NCBI GenBank assembly: GCA_017527155.1
Contig: JAFXQI010000039.1
Location: 1 to 63,993, forward strand
Length of the DNA: 63,993 nucleotides
Source of the DNA: Kiritimatiellia bacterium
GTDB lineage: Bacteria; Verrucomicrobiota; Kiritimatiellia; CAIQIC01; Lenti-01
Reading direction: 5' to 3'
Each line of letters starts with the position of its first letter. Position 1 is the stretch's first letter. Under the pieces are notes generated by a model. That model was not told the DNA's origin. It saw nothing but the letters and a program-made list of their open reading frames with translations, and made no database searches. Of the stretch, positions 50,328-59,660 are shown piece by piece. Made by a program: the position numbers and the translations under genes.

Positions 50328-51908
50328 ATGAACAAGAACATCAACATGGAAATCCTTGCATCCCTCTGCAAGCGTCGCGGTTTCATCTTCCAGTCCTCCG
50401 AACTCTACGGCGGCATCAACGGCTTCTGGGACTACGGCCCCCTCGGCTCCGAGCTCAAGCGCAACATCAAGGACGCCTGGTGGAAGGCCATGGTCCGCTC
50501 CCGCGAGGACGTCGTCGGCCTCGACGCGACCATCATCATGCATCCCGCCATCTGGAAGGCTTCCGGCCATGCCGACGGCTTCGCCGACCCGATGGTCGAC
50601 TGCAAGGACTGCCGCAAACGCTTCCGCGCCGACCAGCTCTGCGAGGAGCAGGGCAAGCAGCTGATCAAGGAAGGCTCCACCTTCACCCTCCCCGAAGGCA
50701 CCGTGTGCCCCGCGTGCGGCTCGAAGAACCTGACCGCCCCGCGCTCCTTCAACCTCATGTTCAAGACCTACGTCGGCCCCGTCGAAGACGACTCCGCCGT
50801 CGCGTGGCTGCGCCCCGAGACCGCCCAGGCCATCTTCGCGCAGTTCAACAACATCTACGCGACCGCGCGCCAGAAAGTCCCCTTCGGCGTCGCCCAGACC
50901 GGCAAATCCTTCCGCAACGAGATCAACCCGCGCAACTACACCTTCCGCTCCCGCGAATTCGAGCAGATGGAGCTCGAATTCTTCATCCCGCCCGACGAAG
51001 CCGTCGAACTCCTCTGCGGCCACGTCGCGACCCTGGCCGACAACCCCGACCTGGCCGGCGCCCCGCAGCCCGACTGGGGATGGGAAGTCTGGCACCGCTA
51101 CTGGGTCGAGCAGCGCCTCGCCTTCTACCGCGCCATCGGCCTGCCCGAAGCCGACCTGCACCTCTACTGGCAGACCGGCGACGAACTCGCCCACTACGCC
51201 CGCGCGTGCGTCGACATCGAATACGCCTTCCCCTTCGGCATCCAGGAACTCGAAGGCATCGCCGCCCGCAGCGACTTCGACCTCACGCAGCACCAGAAGC
51301 ACTCCGGCAAGTCGATGGAAGTCTTCGACGAAGCCCTCAAGAACGCCGCCAAGGCCAAGACCCCCGACGAGCTGGCCGCCTTCCGCGCCAAGACCGTCGC
51401 CGCCTGGACCGCCCGCGGCAAGACCGCCGAAGACGCCGACGCCTTCCTCGACAAACTCCTCGAAGGCAAGTACGTCCCGCACGTCATCGAACCCTCCGCC
51501 GGCACCGACCGCCTCGCCCTGGCGCTCCTCTGCAACGCCTACGACGAAGAGACCCTCACCGACGCCAAGGGCAAGACCGACACCCGCACCGTCCTGCGCT
51601 TCTCCCCCGCCATCGCCCCCATCAAGGCGGGCGTCTTCCCCCTCGTCAAGAACAAGCCCGAACTCTACGCCAAGGCGCGCGAAATCTTCGCCCGCCTGCA
51701 GCGCCGGTGGAACTGCTTCTGGGACGAAGCCGGGGCCATCGGCCGCCGCTACCGCCGCATGGACGAAGCCGGGACCCCCTGGTGCGTCACCGTCGACTTC
51801 CAGACCCTCGAAGACGGCACCGTCACCCTGCGCGAACGCGACTCCATGACCCAGGAACGCATCACCCTCGACGCCCTCGTCGCCAAACTCGACGAAGCCA
51901 TCGGCTGA
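50328..51908 (+). CDS. glyS: Glycyl-tRNA synthetase, dimeric class II type
   Basis: 526 residues; the single-chain alpha2 enzyme rather than the alpha2beta2 form. Motifs: [20 protein letters not shown] near 24-43, a cysteine zinc-like insert (CKDC ... CPAC), motif 2 region [30 protein letters not shown], and class II motif 3 around [17 protein letters not shown]-terminal anticodon-binding domain from ~410. ATG 50328 is preferred over the upstream in-frame TTG, which is part of the -35 box. Confidence 0.96.
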   Translation: MNKNINMEILASLCKRRGFIFQSSELYGGINGFWDYGPLGSELKRNIKDAWWKAMVRSREDVVGLDATIIMHPAIWKASGHADGFADPMVDCKDCRKRFRADQLCEEQGKQLIKEGSTFTLPEGTVCPACGSKNLTAPRSFNLMFKTYVGPVEDDSAVAWLRPETAQAIFAQFNNIYATARQKVPFGVAQTGKSFRNEINPRNYTFRSREFEQMELEFFIPPDEAVELLCGHVATLADNPDLAGAPQPDWGWEVWHRYWVEQRLAFYRAIGLPEADLHLYWQTGDELAHYARACVDIEYAFPFGIQELEGIAARSDFDLTQHQKHSGKSMEVFDEALKNAAKAKTPDELAAFRAKTVAAWTARGKTAEDADAFLDKLLEGKYVPHVIEPSAGTDRLALALLCNAYDEETLTDAKGKTDTRTVLRFSPAIAPIKAGVFPLVKNKPELYAKAREIFARLQRRWNCFWDEAGAIGRRYRRMDEAGTPWCVTVDFQTLEDGTVTLRERDSMTQERITLDALVAKLDEAIG

Positions 51909-51924
51909 ACCATGCGTTTCCCCT

Positions 51925-51993
51925 CCAGCCAGGACGCGCAGAAGCGCGTCCCTCCCCCCGCCGGGAGGGTCGCGCTTCCGCGCGACCTCGTGC
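51925..51993. repeat. GCGCG hairpin repeat copy (dispersed family)
   Basis: GGACGCGCAGAAGCGCGTCC followed by GGGAGGGTCGCGCTTCCGCG; the same two hairpin modules as at 63345-63890, here close together. Confidence 0.85.
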
Positions 51994-52056
51994 CTTGATG
52001 CAGAGAACATTGCGTTAACTCCATTCCCAAAAAACCGCCAACCCCGGAGCCCCCCC

Positions 52057-52932
52057 ATGAGCGACACCCCCGAAACCGACGCCACCCGCCCCGACCTCCA
52101 CGTCATCCACGACGCCCCCGACCTCCACGGCGCCGGCAAACCCTGCCCCAAGTGCGGAGCCAAGGCCCCGGCCGACGCCGTCCTCTGCGTCCAGTGCGGC
52201 TACAACTTCAAGACCGGCAAGAACGTCTCCGGCGGCCTCTCCCCCGAAACCAAGCGGCTGATCGCCCTTGGCGCCGTCGCCGGCGTCATCCTGGTCGGCG
52301 GCCTCGTCTGGTTCCTCCTGCCCAAGGAAGAAGAATTCGTCCCGCCCGCGAACATCCCCAGCGAAGAACAGATCGCCGCCGACCGAGCCGCCCGCGAGCA
52401 GAAACTCGCCGAAGAAAAAGCCGCCAAGGAAAAAGCCGAAGCCGACAAGAAAGCCGCCGAGGAAGCCAAAATCGCCGCCGAAAAGGAAGCCGTCCTCCAG
52501 GCCCAGGCCGAAGCCGAAGCCGCGGCCGCCCGTGCCGCCGAAGAAGCGGCCGCGGCGGCCGCCGCCGAAGCCGAAGCCCAGCGCCAGGCGTTCGAAGCCA
52601 AGAAGGCCCAGGCCCTGGAAACCTTCCGCGCCCGCCTCGATGCCACCGAACCGATGATCCAGCCCGGCGAGACCGTCGAACTCCGCACCCGCAACGGCCT
52701 CGTCCAGAAGGGCGTCTTCAAGCGCTACGGCCGCCGCGACGGCGTCCGCTTCGCGGTCCTCGAAACCGAACTCAACGGCACCCTCGAAATCCCCATCCAG
52801 GACATGGACCCCGCGACCCGCCGCCGGTGCGACGCCGAATTCCGCGCCGCCTACATCCAGCGCTTCATCGACGCCAAGGCCTCCCAGATCCAGGCCGCCC
52901 AGGCCGCCGACGCCGCCCCCGCTGCCAAGTAG
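52057..52932 (+). CDS. Zinc-ribbon, single-TM, coiled-coil protein of unknown function
   Basis: 291 residues. Residues 30-47 form a zinc ribbon (CPKCG ... CVQCG, Cys30/33/44/47). A membrane helix follows (69-88, IALGAVAGVILVGGLVWFLL), then a long Ala/Glu/Lys coiled coil (about 105-195), and a C-terminal beta-rich domain (about 205-265, TVELRTRNGLVQKGVFKRYG). So the zinc ribbon is cytoplasmic and the coiled coil periplasmic. This architecture recurs in PVC bacteria, but I know no function. ATG 52057 has GGAG 9 nt upstream. Confidence 0.78.
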   Translation: MSDTPETDATRPDLHVIHDAPDLHGAGKPCPKCGAKAPADAVLCVQCGYNFKTGKNVSGGLSPETKRLIALGAVAGVILVGGLVWFLLPKEEEFVPPANIPSEEQIAADRAAREQKLAEEKAAKEKAEADKKAAEEAKIAAEKEAVLQAQAEAEAAAARAAEEAAAAAAAEAEAQRQAFEAKKAQALETFRARLDATEPMIQPGETVELRTRNGLVQKGVFKRYGRRDGVRFAVLETELNGTLEIPIQDMDPATRRRCDAEFRAAYIQRFIDAKASQIQAAQAADAAPAAK

Positions 52933-53010
52933 CCACCGCCTTCCCGCATTCCCGCTCCCCGACGGCAATCGCCCAGCCCGCGATTGCCGTCGTCCACATT
53001 CGGCCTCCCA

Positions 53011-53071
53011 CTTTTGAGAATACGGAAAACATGAATATTTTCTCCCATTTCCCGTCATGGTGCCGCCCATG
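53011..53071 (+). promoter_or_regulatory. CATTTG-ATG element, copy 9 (solo)
   Basis: CTTTTG at 53011, GAGAATACGGAAAA, ATG at 53069 (58 nt; ATGAAC), frame ends after 14 codons. The next gene's -35 box is 41 nt after the ATG. Confidence 0.75.
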
Positions 53072-53109
53072 AACATTTCGCGTCCCGGACCGGTTCCCCG
53101 CATCCGTCC

Positions 53110-53138
53110 TTGACCGCGGGGAGTGGGATTCCTACAAA
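53110..53138 (+). promoter_or_regulatory. Promoter of the 1054-residue membrane protein gene, predicted leaderless
   Basis: TTGACC (53110-53115), 17 bp, TACAAA (53133-53138), 7 nt (GGGAGGG) to ATG 53146. Confidence 0.75.
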
Positions 53139-53145
53139 GGGAGGG

Positions 53146-56100
53146 ATGAGTCCGTACCACCACCACCACACGACCCTGCGCGAACGCTTCGCCCGCCTGC
53201 CGCTGTCCGGCAAGCTGGCGGTGGGGGCACTGGCGTCCGGCGGCGTCCTGCGCCTCGTGCAGGCGTGGGCGGGCCGGGCGGTGGCCGATCCGGAAGCGGT
53301 GGCGGCGGGGCTGGCGGCGCGGCGGATCGCGCACGGTACCGCGTTCCATCTGCTGGGCGACGCCCCCTACCGCATGGGACCGATCGAACCGGCGGTGGGA
53401 GGCATGCTCCACACGGCGCTGGGCGAATCGGGATTCGTGGCGGGGCTGGCGCCGGCGTTGTTCGCCTTCGCGGCGCTCTGGGCGCTCTGGCGCTGGGGCC
53501 GGGAAGCGGCGGGGGATCGGGGCGGACTGCTGGCGCTGCTGGCGGGCGTGTTCGGCGTGCCGGCGGCGTTCGCCGTGCAGGCGGTGCCGTTGGGCGGCTG
53601 GATGGCGGCGATCGCGCTGGAAACGCTGGTGATGGCGCAGGCTTCGCGCATGGCGTACGACATCCGGGACGCCTGGGAGCCCTCCCCCAACGCCTACGCG
53701 GGACTCGGCCTGATGGCGGGCTTCGCCCTCTGGACGACGCGTCTGGCGGTACCGGCGCTGCTGGTGGCGTGGTGGGTGCTCGCCCGCGCGATGAAATGCC
53801 GGTGGAAGAAGCACTGGAAGGGCCTCCTCGCGCTGGCGGCGGGGTTCCTTCCCGGCCTCGCGGCCTGGCTGTGCGGCCTCGCGCGCACCGGCTGGGACGT
53901 CGCCGCGGCGTTCCGCGGGCCCCGCCCGTTCGCGTCGTTCGCGGCGGGATTCCTGGACCTCGGCGGAGGGAGCCCGGCGGGCACCGCGCTGGTGCTCCTG
54001 CTGCTGGCGACGGCGTTCGCGGGACTGTGCACCGCGGTCGCGGCGGCGTGGCGGCACCGGCACCACCACCATCCGGCCCGGTCGGCGGCGGTGGCGCTGG
54101 CGGTGGCCTATCCGCTCTGGCTTGCGCTCACGGGCGAAGCGGCCGATCCGACGGGCCGCCCCTGGCTGCCGTGGCTCCCGGCGGCGGCGGTCCTGGCGGC
54201 GGTGGCGTGCGAGACGCCGAAGTCGCGGTGGGTCCGCCGTGCCGCGGCGGCAGCGCTGCTGGCGGGCGTCGCGGGGCAGGCGCTGCTGGGCACCGCCGCG
54301 CTCGTCCGCACCGCCGGCGATACCGCCCGCCGCGCCGCCGAATGGGACGCCATCGCCGACGCCCTCGCCGGCGTAAACGCGACCGCCCTCGTCGCCCCCG
54401 CCCGCGACTACGGTCTCAATCTGCGCCTCCGCGAAACCGTCGCCGTCACCGACGGCGCCCCGTCGTGCGACCCCGTCATCCTCCGCAAGGCCGAGATCGC
54501 CGAATCCCCCGTCTGGTCCGGCGACTACCCCGGACTCGCCGCCTGGCTCCGCGCCACCGGCGCCGGAGGACGCCCCTTCGAAGCCGCCGGACGCACCTTC
54601 TTCGCCGGCCTCCAGGCCCCCCTGCCCTCCCTGCGCGAGTGGCCCGCCCCGCCGCGCCGCACCGCGGACCGCGACGGCGCTCCGTCCGCCCCCGCCGCCA
54701 TGCTCGCCGACGGCCACCTCGACTCCTGGCTCGAAGGACAGGACGGCGCCCTGACCGTCGAATGGACGTTCCCCGGTCCCGAATCCGCCACGCCCGCCGC
54801 GCTGCGGCTGCTCTTCGACGACCGCGGCCAACCGGAGCGCTTCGTGCCGCCCGGCATCGCGCGGGTGGACATCCTCCGGGGCGGCGCGTGGGAGACGATC
54901 GGGGACCTTCCCCTCCCCTCCCTCGAAACCTCGCTCGGCCGTCCCTACCCTCCCGCCTCCCTGTGGTACCGCGACCTTCCCCTGCCGCCGCCCCGCCATC
55001 CCGCCGACGCCCTGCGCCTGACCGTGCTCGACGCCCCCGGCGCGCCCGGCGGCCGCCTTCCCTGGCGCCTTGCCGAAGCCGCCCTGTTCGTGGAAACCGG
55101 CGACGGCCCCGCCGATCCCGGCACCCTCCTCGGCGACGGCGTTTTCTCCGCCCTCCGCGACCATCTCGCCGCCCTGCCCCCCGAAACCGCCGTATTCGCC
55201 CCGCGCCGCCTCGCCGGACGCCTCGCCGCCACCGCCGCCCTGTTGCCCGCCCAGCTGCCCACCGTCCCTTCCGCCGCGCCTCCCGCCGCGGGGGACGACG
55301 CCCCCATCTCCCTCATCCCCGACGACCGTCCTTCCTGCCTGTGCATCGATACCCGCCATGCCGACGCCGCGCGCATCGCCCTCGGCGTCGCCGACCGCCC
55401 CGCCGAGACCGACGTCTGCGGTCCCTGGACCCTCTTCCGGCTACCGCCCGCCGACCCCGAAAAGCGGTTGCCGGGCCTCCGCCTGCGCTGGGCGGGAGAC
55501 GGCCCCGTCGCCGACCTCGATTTCCGGGCCGTCGATCGCCTGAGCGACATCATCCTCGGCAAGCTCGAAGGACAGAAGACCCGCCGGAACGAATGGCTCC
55601 GCGCGCAACTCGAAACGCCCGCCGACGCCGGGGCCGTGCCCGGTACCGGCCCCGCCCCCGCCATGCGCTGGCGCGAAGAGCCGGTGGCCGACGATCCCGA
55701 AGCCCTGCCCGCCGCCGTCTCCGCCCAGCCCGATCCCCTCGCCCTCGACCCCCAGGAAGAGCGCAAACTCCTCCGCTTCATCCGCCAGCTGTCGCTCGTG
55801 CGTCCGCAATCCCTCGCCGTATTGCCCGAGGAGATCGTCTACAAGGCCGGCGGCTCCGACCTCCTCGCCCTGCGCGCGCGTTCCGGGGCCCGCCCCGCGC
55901 ATCCCACGGACACGGTCTTCCACGACGGCCTCGTCCTGCAAGGCATCGACGCCACCCGCACCTCCGGCACCCGCCTCTCCCTCGTCCTCTACTGGCAGGC
56001 CACCGGCACCGCCCGCGATCGTCCCGACGCCACCGAACTGTCCCTCCTCGCCCCCGACGGTACCCCCATTGCCGACGCCACCTGGACCGGCCCCGCCAAC

Positions 56101-56310
56101 GTCGCCGGCGCAGCCGACTTCGGCATCCCCCTCCTGGAATGCCAGACCGAGCTCCGCCATCTCGACCTCCCCGCCGGCCTTCCTCCCGATGCCCCGCTCG
56201 TCCTCCGCGTCTCCCGCCGCCGCGACGGGCTCCCCATCCCCGTCAAATCCACCCGCGGCACCCTGCTGCCCGATGCCTCCGCCGCCCTCCTCCCCCTGTC
56301 TTTCCGCTGA
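53146..56310 (+). CDS. Large membrane protein with GT39-like N-terminus and soluble C-terminus
   Basis: 1054 residues. The first ~400 hold 9-10 hydrophobic helices arranged like GT-C glycosyltransferases, but I find no clear D-E/D-D loop motif; the first loop reads APYRMGPIEPAVGGMLHTAL. The rest is soluble: two beta-rich regions (about 490-650, 860-1050) resembling carbohydrate-binding or discoidin-like domains, the last starting SLVLYWQATGTARDRPDATE. His-rich patches (YHHHHTT near the N-terminus; HRHHHH near 300) are unusual. Base usage changes at ~1.1 kb into the gene, from G-rich to C-rich third positions. A role in cell-surface glycan assembly is inferred. Confidence 0.65.
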   Translation: MSPYHHHHTTLRERFARLPLSGKLAVGALASGGVLRLVQAWAGRAVADPEAVAAGLAARRIAHGTAFHLLGDAPYRMGPIEPAVGGMLHTALGESGFVAGLAPALFAFAALWALWRWGREAAGDRGGLLALLAGVFGVPAAFAVQAVPLGGWMAAIALETLVMAQASRMAYDIRDAWEPSPNAYAGLGLMAGFALWTTRLAVPALLVAWWVLARAMKCRWKKHWKGLLALAAGFLPGLAAWLCGLARTGWDVAAAFRGPRPFASFAAGFLDLGGGSPAGTALVLLLLATAFAGLCTAVAAAWRHRHHHHPARSAAVALAVAYPLWLALTGEAADPTGRPWLPWLPAAAVLAAVACETPKSRWVRRAAAAALLAGVAGQALLGTAALVRTAGDTARRAAEWDAIADALAGVNATALVAPARDYGLNLRLRETVAVTDGAPSCDPVILRKAEIAESPVWSGDYPGLAAWLRATGAGGRPFEAAGRTFFAGLQAPLPSLREWPAPPRRTADRDGAPSAPAAMLADGHLDSWLEGQDGALTVEWTFPGPESATPAALRLLFDDRGQPERFVPPGIARVDILRGGAWETIGDLPLPSLETSLGRPYPPASLWYRDLPLPPPRHPADALRLTVLDAPGAPGGRLPWRLAEAALFVETGDGPADPGTLLGDGVFSALRDHLAALPPETAVFAPRRLAGRLAATAALLPAQLPTVPSAAPPAAGDDAPISLIPDDRPSCLCIDTRHADAARIALGVADRPAETDVCGPWTLFRLPPADPEKRLPGLRLRWAGDGPVADLDFRAVDRLSDIILGKLEGQKTRRNEWLRAQLETPADAGAVPGTGPAPAMRWREEPVADDPEALPAAVSAQPDPLALDPQEERKLLRFIRQLSLVRPQSLAVLPEEIVYKAGGSDLLALRARSGARPAHPTDTVFHDGLVLQGIDATRTSGTRLSLVLYWQATGTARDRPDATELSLLAPDGTPIADATWTGPANVAGAADFGIPLLECQTELRHLDLPAGLPPDAPLVLRVSRRRDGLPIPVKSTRGTLLPDASAALLPLSFR

Positions 56311-56337
56311 GCGGACCTTGCCCTTCGCTCATCCGGT

Positions 56338-56397
56338 CATTCCGTTGCGGATGATGAAAACAAAGGGAAATGCCCGTTTTTTCCTGTTTCCAAAATG
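56338..56397 (-). promoter_or_regulatory. CATTTG-ATG element, copy 10 (solo)
   Basis: Minus strand CATTTTGGAAACAGGAAAA from 56397, ATG at 56340 (57 nt; ATGACC, the only copy without a following A/G-A-A). It lies between convergent genes. Confidence 0.65.
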
Positions 56398-56443
56398 TGG
56401 AGGAGCACCTGCCGCGGAGCGGGCGGACGGGATGGGCCAAGCG

Positions 56444-57583
56444 TCAGGCCATGAGCGAGAAGTAGTCGCGGACGCGGCGGACGGCGTCGGGGATGGGGAT
56501 GGTGGAGAGGCAGGCGGCCAGGGAGTCTGCGTCCACCGGATCGTAGCCGTGCATGCCGTTGAGGGGCTTGACGCCCATGTCGCCGGGGACGTACTGGATG
56601 CCGGGCGGGGCCAGGTAGATGGCGTCGCCGAACTTGCGGTCTTCGCGCCAGACGCCGTGGCGGCGGAGGTAGTCCTCGGAGAGCCACTGTCCGGGGATGG
56701 CGGCGGCGGCGAGGGCGCCGCGGACTTTTTCCTCCGCGCCGGGCCGGAGCCACCAGCAGCGGAGCATGGTGGAATCGATGGCGGCGGCGTAGTCGCGGCC
56801 CCAGGCGAGGCCGGTCTTGGCGAGCGCGGCGGGGATGTCGGCGGTGCCGCGGAGCGGGGTCATGCCGTGGTCGGAGAAGACGGTGAGCTCGAAGGGCCGC
56901 CCTGCGGCGGCGAGGCCGTCGCGGAGGGCGCGGATGGAGGCGGCGTAGGCTTCGACCTTGGGGCGGAGGGCGCCGTCGTCGCCGACATGGTCGTGCTGGA
57001 GGGCGTCGAACGCGGCGGAGTAGACGAAGGCTCGGTCGACGGCGCCGCGGCGGAAGAGGTCGGCGGCGGCGCGGAAGTTTTCCTCCTCGGTCTTGCGCCA
57101 GTCGGAGATGTGCCAGCGGTGGCCGGCGGCGGACCAGGCGTCGGCGAGATTCGGCACGGGCGCGAGGCCGCCGGGAACGAAGAGGTCGGTCTTCTCGCAG
57201 TAGTCGAGGTACGGGAGCCGCTCGAAGGGGACGCTGTAGAGCTGGAAGTAGCCCGTGAAGCCGCACCGGCGCTTGACGAACCGGGACAGCACGTTCCGCA
57301 CGCGCCCCCGCCGCCAGAAGGACTCCGGGCGCATGAAGGGTGCGATGAACCGCGCGGCCTTGAAGGGGCTCCGCTCCGGCGCGTAGTCGTAGAAGGCGAG
57401 GTGGCCGTGGACCGCCGGGGGCTGTCCGGTCAGGATGGTCGGGATGGCGGTGCAGCTGTAGCCGAACTGCATCTCGATGGCGCGGCGGTGCGGGAGGAGG
57501 TCCTCCAGGAAGCGGTACTTCTGCACCTGCTTCCAGCCGAGGGCGTCGACGAATACGAAGGCTTTGACGGGGGCGTCGGTCAT
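56444..57583 (-). CDS. Alkaline-phosphatase-superfamily phosphodiesterase / nucleotide pyrophosphatase-like
   Basis: 379 residues. The N-terminus AFVFVDALGW gives the first metal Asp; the nucleophile region is FGYSCTAIPTILTGQPPAVH (Thr/Ser near 45-52). Later metal ligands: SDHGMTPL near 237 and HGYD near the C-terminus (His347). These features fit type I phosphodiesterases. No signal peptide. Its ATG overlaps the stop of the GT4 gene (ATGA), so it belongs to a GT2-GT4-phosphodiesterase operon. Substrate unknown; lipid-linked sugar or phosphoglycan processing is plausible. Confidence 0.82.
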   Translation of the reverse strand: MTDAPVKAFVFVDALGWKQVQKYRFLEDLLPHRRAIEMQFGYSCTAIPTILTGQPPAVHGHLAFYDYAPERSPFKAARFIAPFMRPESFWRRGRVRNVLSRFVKRRCGFTGYFQLYSVPFERLPYLDYCEKTDLFVPGGLAPVPNLADAWSAAGHRWHISDWRKTEEENFRAAADLFRRGAVDRAFVYSAAFDALQHDHVGDDGALRPKVEAYAASIRALRDGLAAAGRPFELTVFSDHGMTPLRGTADIPAALAKTGLAWGRDYAAAIDSTMLRCWWLRPGAEEKVRGALAAAAIPGQWLSEDYLRRHGVWREDRKFGDAIYLAPPGIQYVPGDMGVKPLNGMHGYDPVDADSLAACLSTIPIPDAVRRVRDYFSLMA

Positions 57584-58584
57584 GCGGGACTCCGGGTAAT
57601 GCGATTGCAATCGACTGCAATCGACTGCAATCGATTGCGGTCGGAAACCGGCGGCGCGGCGTCCAACGCCTCCGCGAGGGCCGCCGCGTCCCCCGGCGGC
57701 ACGAGGACGGCCTTGCCGCCGCACGCTTCGGGCAGTCCGCCGATGTCGCTGGCGACGACGGGGCGGCCCAGCGCGACGGCTTCGGCGGCGACCAGCCCGT
57801 AGGGCTCCTGCCAGACGCTCGGCACGACGACGCACGCGGCGGCCGCCATCCACGCGGGGACGTCGGCGGAGAAGCCGCGCCAGCGGACGCGCCCGGCGAC
57901 GCCGAGCCGGTCGGCCAGCGCGCGCAGTTCCGCCTCCATGTTGCCGGTGCCGACGACGTCGAGCATGCGCGGACGCCGCATGAGGGCCATCGCGCGCAGG
58001 AGAACCTGCACCCCCTTGCCGCGGAGGAGCTGTCCGGCGTAGAGGAGGTCCACGGGGCCGGGACCGGTCCCCGCCGGACGGGGGAATTCGGACGGATCGG
58101 GCGGCGAGACGACGATTTTCTCCGCGGGCAGGCCGTTGGCGACGAGCCGCGACTTCATGAACTCCGATATGACGACGAGCCGGGCCACCCGCGCGAGCAG
58201 TTCCTTGCGGCGCCGCTGGGACAGGACGCGGCGGAGGGCGCCGCGCCAGTCGCGGCACGCGGGCGCACAGAAGAGGCACGGCCAGAGGCCGCCGGGCCGG
58301 GTGCAGGTGTGGCCAAGCGGGGTGTAGGCGTAGGTGCGCGGGCAGACGGGCTCGTGGTCGTGGATGTACACCGTGGTCTTGTCGGGCGGGAACGCGGCGA
58401 GGTCGTCCACGGAGGCGCATTTGTGGACGTAGACGGCGTCGGCGCGCGCGAAGGCGTCCGGGTCGATGCGGTCCGCGACGGCGACTTCGTGCCCCGCGGC
58501 GCGCAGGCGGCCGGCCTGGCGGTCGGCGTAGACTTCGATGCCGCCGCGGACGGGGGACGGGTCCAGGTAGAGGAGAATCCTCAC
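57580..58584 (-). CDS. GT4 family glycosyltransferase
   Basis: 334 residues, GT-B fold. N-terminal RILLYLDPSPVRGGIEVYAD (acceptor-side Gly loop), then a cysteine-rich segment CTRPGGLWPCLFCAPAC, and the donor-side blocks LLYAGQLLRGKGVQVLLRAM and EPYGLVAAEAVALGRPVVAS, with the E-x7-E motif (Glu in QEPYGLVAAEA). Start GTG 58584 overlaps the upstream GT2 stop. The last residues (NRLQSIAVDCNRIT) are encoded by tandem GCAGTCGATT repeats, so the C-terminus seems repeat-extended. Confidence 0.9.
   Translation of the reverse strand: MRILLYLDPSPVRGGIEVYADRQAGRLRAAGHEVAVADRIDPDAFARADAVYVHKCASVDDLAAFPPDKTTVYIHDHEPVCPRTYAYTPLGHTCTRPGGLWPCLFCAPACRDWRGALRRVLSQRRRKELLARVARLVVISEFMKSRLVANGLPAEKIVVSPPDPSEFPRPAGTGPGPVDLLYAGQLLRGKGVQVLLRAMALMRRPRMLDVVGTGNMEAELRALADRLGVAGRVRWRGFSADVPAWMAAAACVVVPSVWQEPYGLVAAEAVALGRPVVASDIGGLPEACGGKAVLVPPGDAAALAEALDAAPPVSDRNRLQSIAVDCNRITRSPA
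57600..57642. repeat. GCAATCGACT tandem repeat at 3' end of GT4 gene
   Basis: Three to four imperfect copies of the 10-mer GCAATCGACT, in frame with the GT4 gene. Confidence 0.85.
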
Positions 58585-59480
58585 GGCGTCCCTTCCCGCG
58601 TTCCGCGCCAGTGCGAGAGGCGCTGGACCAGACGGCGGACCGGCGCGCACGGGATTTCGGGCCAGCCGCGCGGACGGGGCGCGAGCCACGCCCAGTCGCG
58701 GAGCGTTTCGCGGGCGGCCCCGGCCAGCTCGCGCGCAAGCGCCGGGCGGTCGCCGAAGATGATGCGGTCGGACGCCCCTTCGCCGCGGAAGCGTCTCGCC
58801 ATCTCGCGGAGCGTGTAGTCGTGGGAGTGCTCGACGCGGGCGCGCGGACAGTAGACGATTTCCACCGGGGCGTGCTCCCGCCGCGAGTTCCGCCAGGCCC
58901 ACTCGACATCTTCGGAGTAGCGGATGGTTTCGTCGAAGGGCGCCTCCAGCAGAAGCCGCTTCCACGTCGCGGAGCTGGCGAGCGAGAAGAAGAACCGCCA
59001 GGTCGCCTGGACCTTGCCGTCGCCGAACGCCCGCGCATGGTCGCGCCGCACCGTCTCCAGGGCGTCCGCGCGGGGCCGTTGGTTGGCGAAGCACGCGCGC
59101 GGCCGGTCCGGCGCCGCGAGGAGCGGGGCGAGCAGCTCCCGGAGCCAGTCGCGGCCGGCGGGTACCGCGTCGGAATTGTTGAACACCACGATGTCCCCGC
59201 GCGCGTCCCGCACCAGCGCGTTCAGGGTCCGCCCCGGCATGTACGCCCCCGGCGGCGGCTCGGCGAACCGCACCGGGAAACGCGACGCGACCTCGCGCGT
59301 GCGGTCGGTCGACGCATCGTCGCACACCACCACCTCGAACGGCGGCGCCCCTTCCTGCGCGAAGAGGCCTTCCAGCGTGCGCCCGACCAGCGCCTCGTCG
59401 TTCCGGGCGCGGACCAGGATGCTCGCCGTCACGCCCGCCGCGGCGGGCACGCGGTTGTCAGTTGGATCCGTCCAGACCAT
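58581..59480 (-). CDS. GT2 family glycosyltransferase
   Basis: 299 residues, GT-A fold. SILVRARNDEALVGRTLEGL, then VVVCDDASTDRTREV and the NNSDAVPAG stretch in place of a DxD; ACFANQRPRADA and YSEDVEWAWR (acidic ED motif near the active site) follow. It resembles rhamnosyltransferase-like GT2 enzymes. ATG 59480 is 7 nt behind the -10 box TAGAAA. The open frame upstream to 59675 is not used because it runs through two repeats. Confidence 0.88.
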   Translation of the reverse strand: MVWTDPTDNRVPAAAGVTASILVRARNDEALVGRTLEGLFAQEGAPPFEVVVCDDASTDRTREVASRFPVRFAEPPPGAYMPGRTLNALVRDARGDIVVFNNSDAVPAGRDWLRELLAPLLAAPDRPRACFANQRPRADALETVRRDHARAFGDGKVQATWRFFFSLASSATWKRLLLEAPFDETIRYSEDVEWAWRNSRREHAPVEIVYCPRARVEHSHDYTLREMARRFRGEGASDRIIFGDRPALARELAGAARETLRDWAWLAPRPRGWPEIPCAPVRRLVQRLSHWRGTREGTP

Positions 59481-59487
59481 GCCGTCC

Positions 59488-59516
59488 TTTCTACTCCATC
59501 CCTCCCGCCCGCAACA
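59488..59516 (-). promoter_or_regulatory. Promoter of GT2-GT4-phosphodiesterase operon, predicted leaderless
   Basis: Minus strand TGTTGC (59516-59511), 17 bp, TAGAAA (59493-59488), 7 nt to ATG 59480; the -35 is weak. AAAGGA in the 7-nt stretch could also act as a Shine-Dalgarno if transcription starts further up. Confidence 0.45.
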
Positions 59517-59567
59517 GTACAAAGTTCCGTCCGGCGGCGGCGGGAGGTCCGACGACCGGAGTCCGAA

Positions 59568-59622
59568 GTCAAAAACGCGGTGGCTGCAAGCGGCTCGCTC
59601 GGAGAGCCCGCCCCACCCGTAT
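59568..59622 (-). repeat. Dispersed copy of the 63-kb repeat module
   Basis: Reverse complement of the segment GGGGCGAGCTCTCCGAGCGA...CTTCGGACTCCGG of the tandem block, about 90% identical by eye. Confidence 0.85.
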
Positions 59623-59660
59623 GGGTTTCCACGCGCCCAAGTGGAAACAGGCTCATTTTT

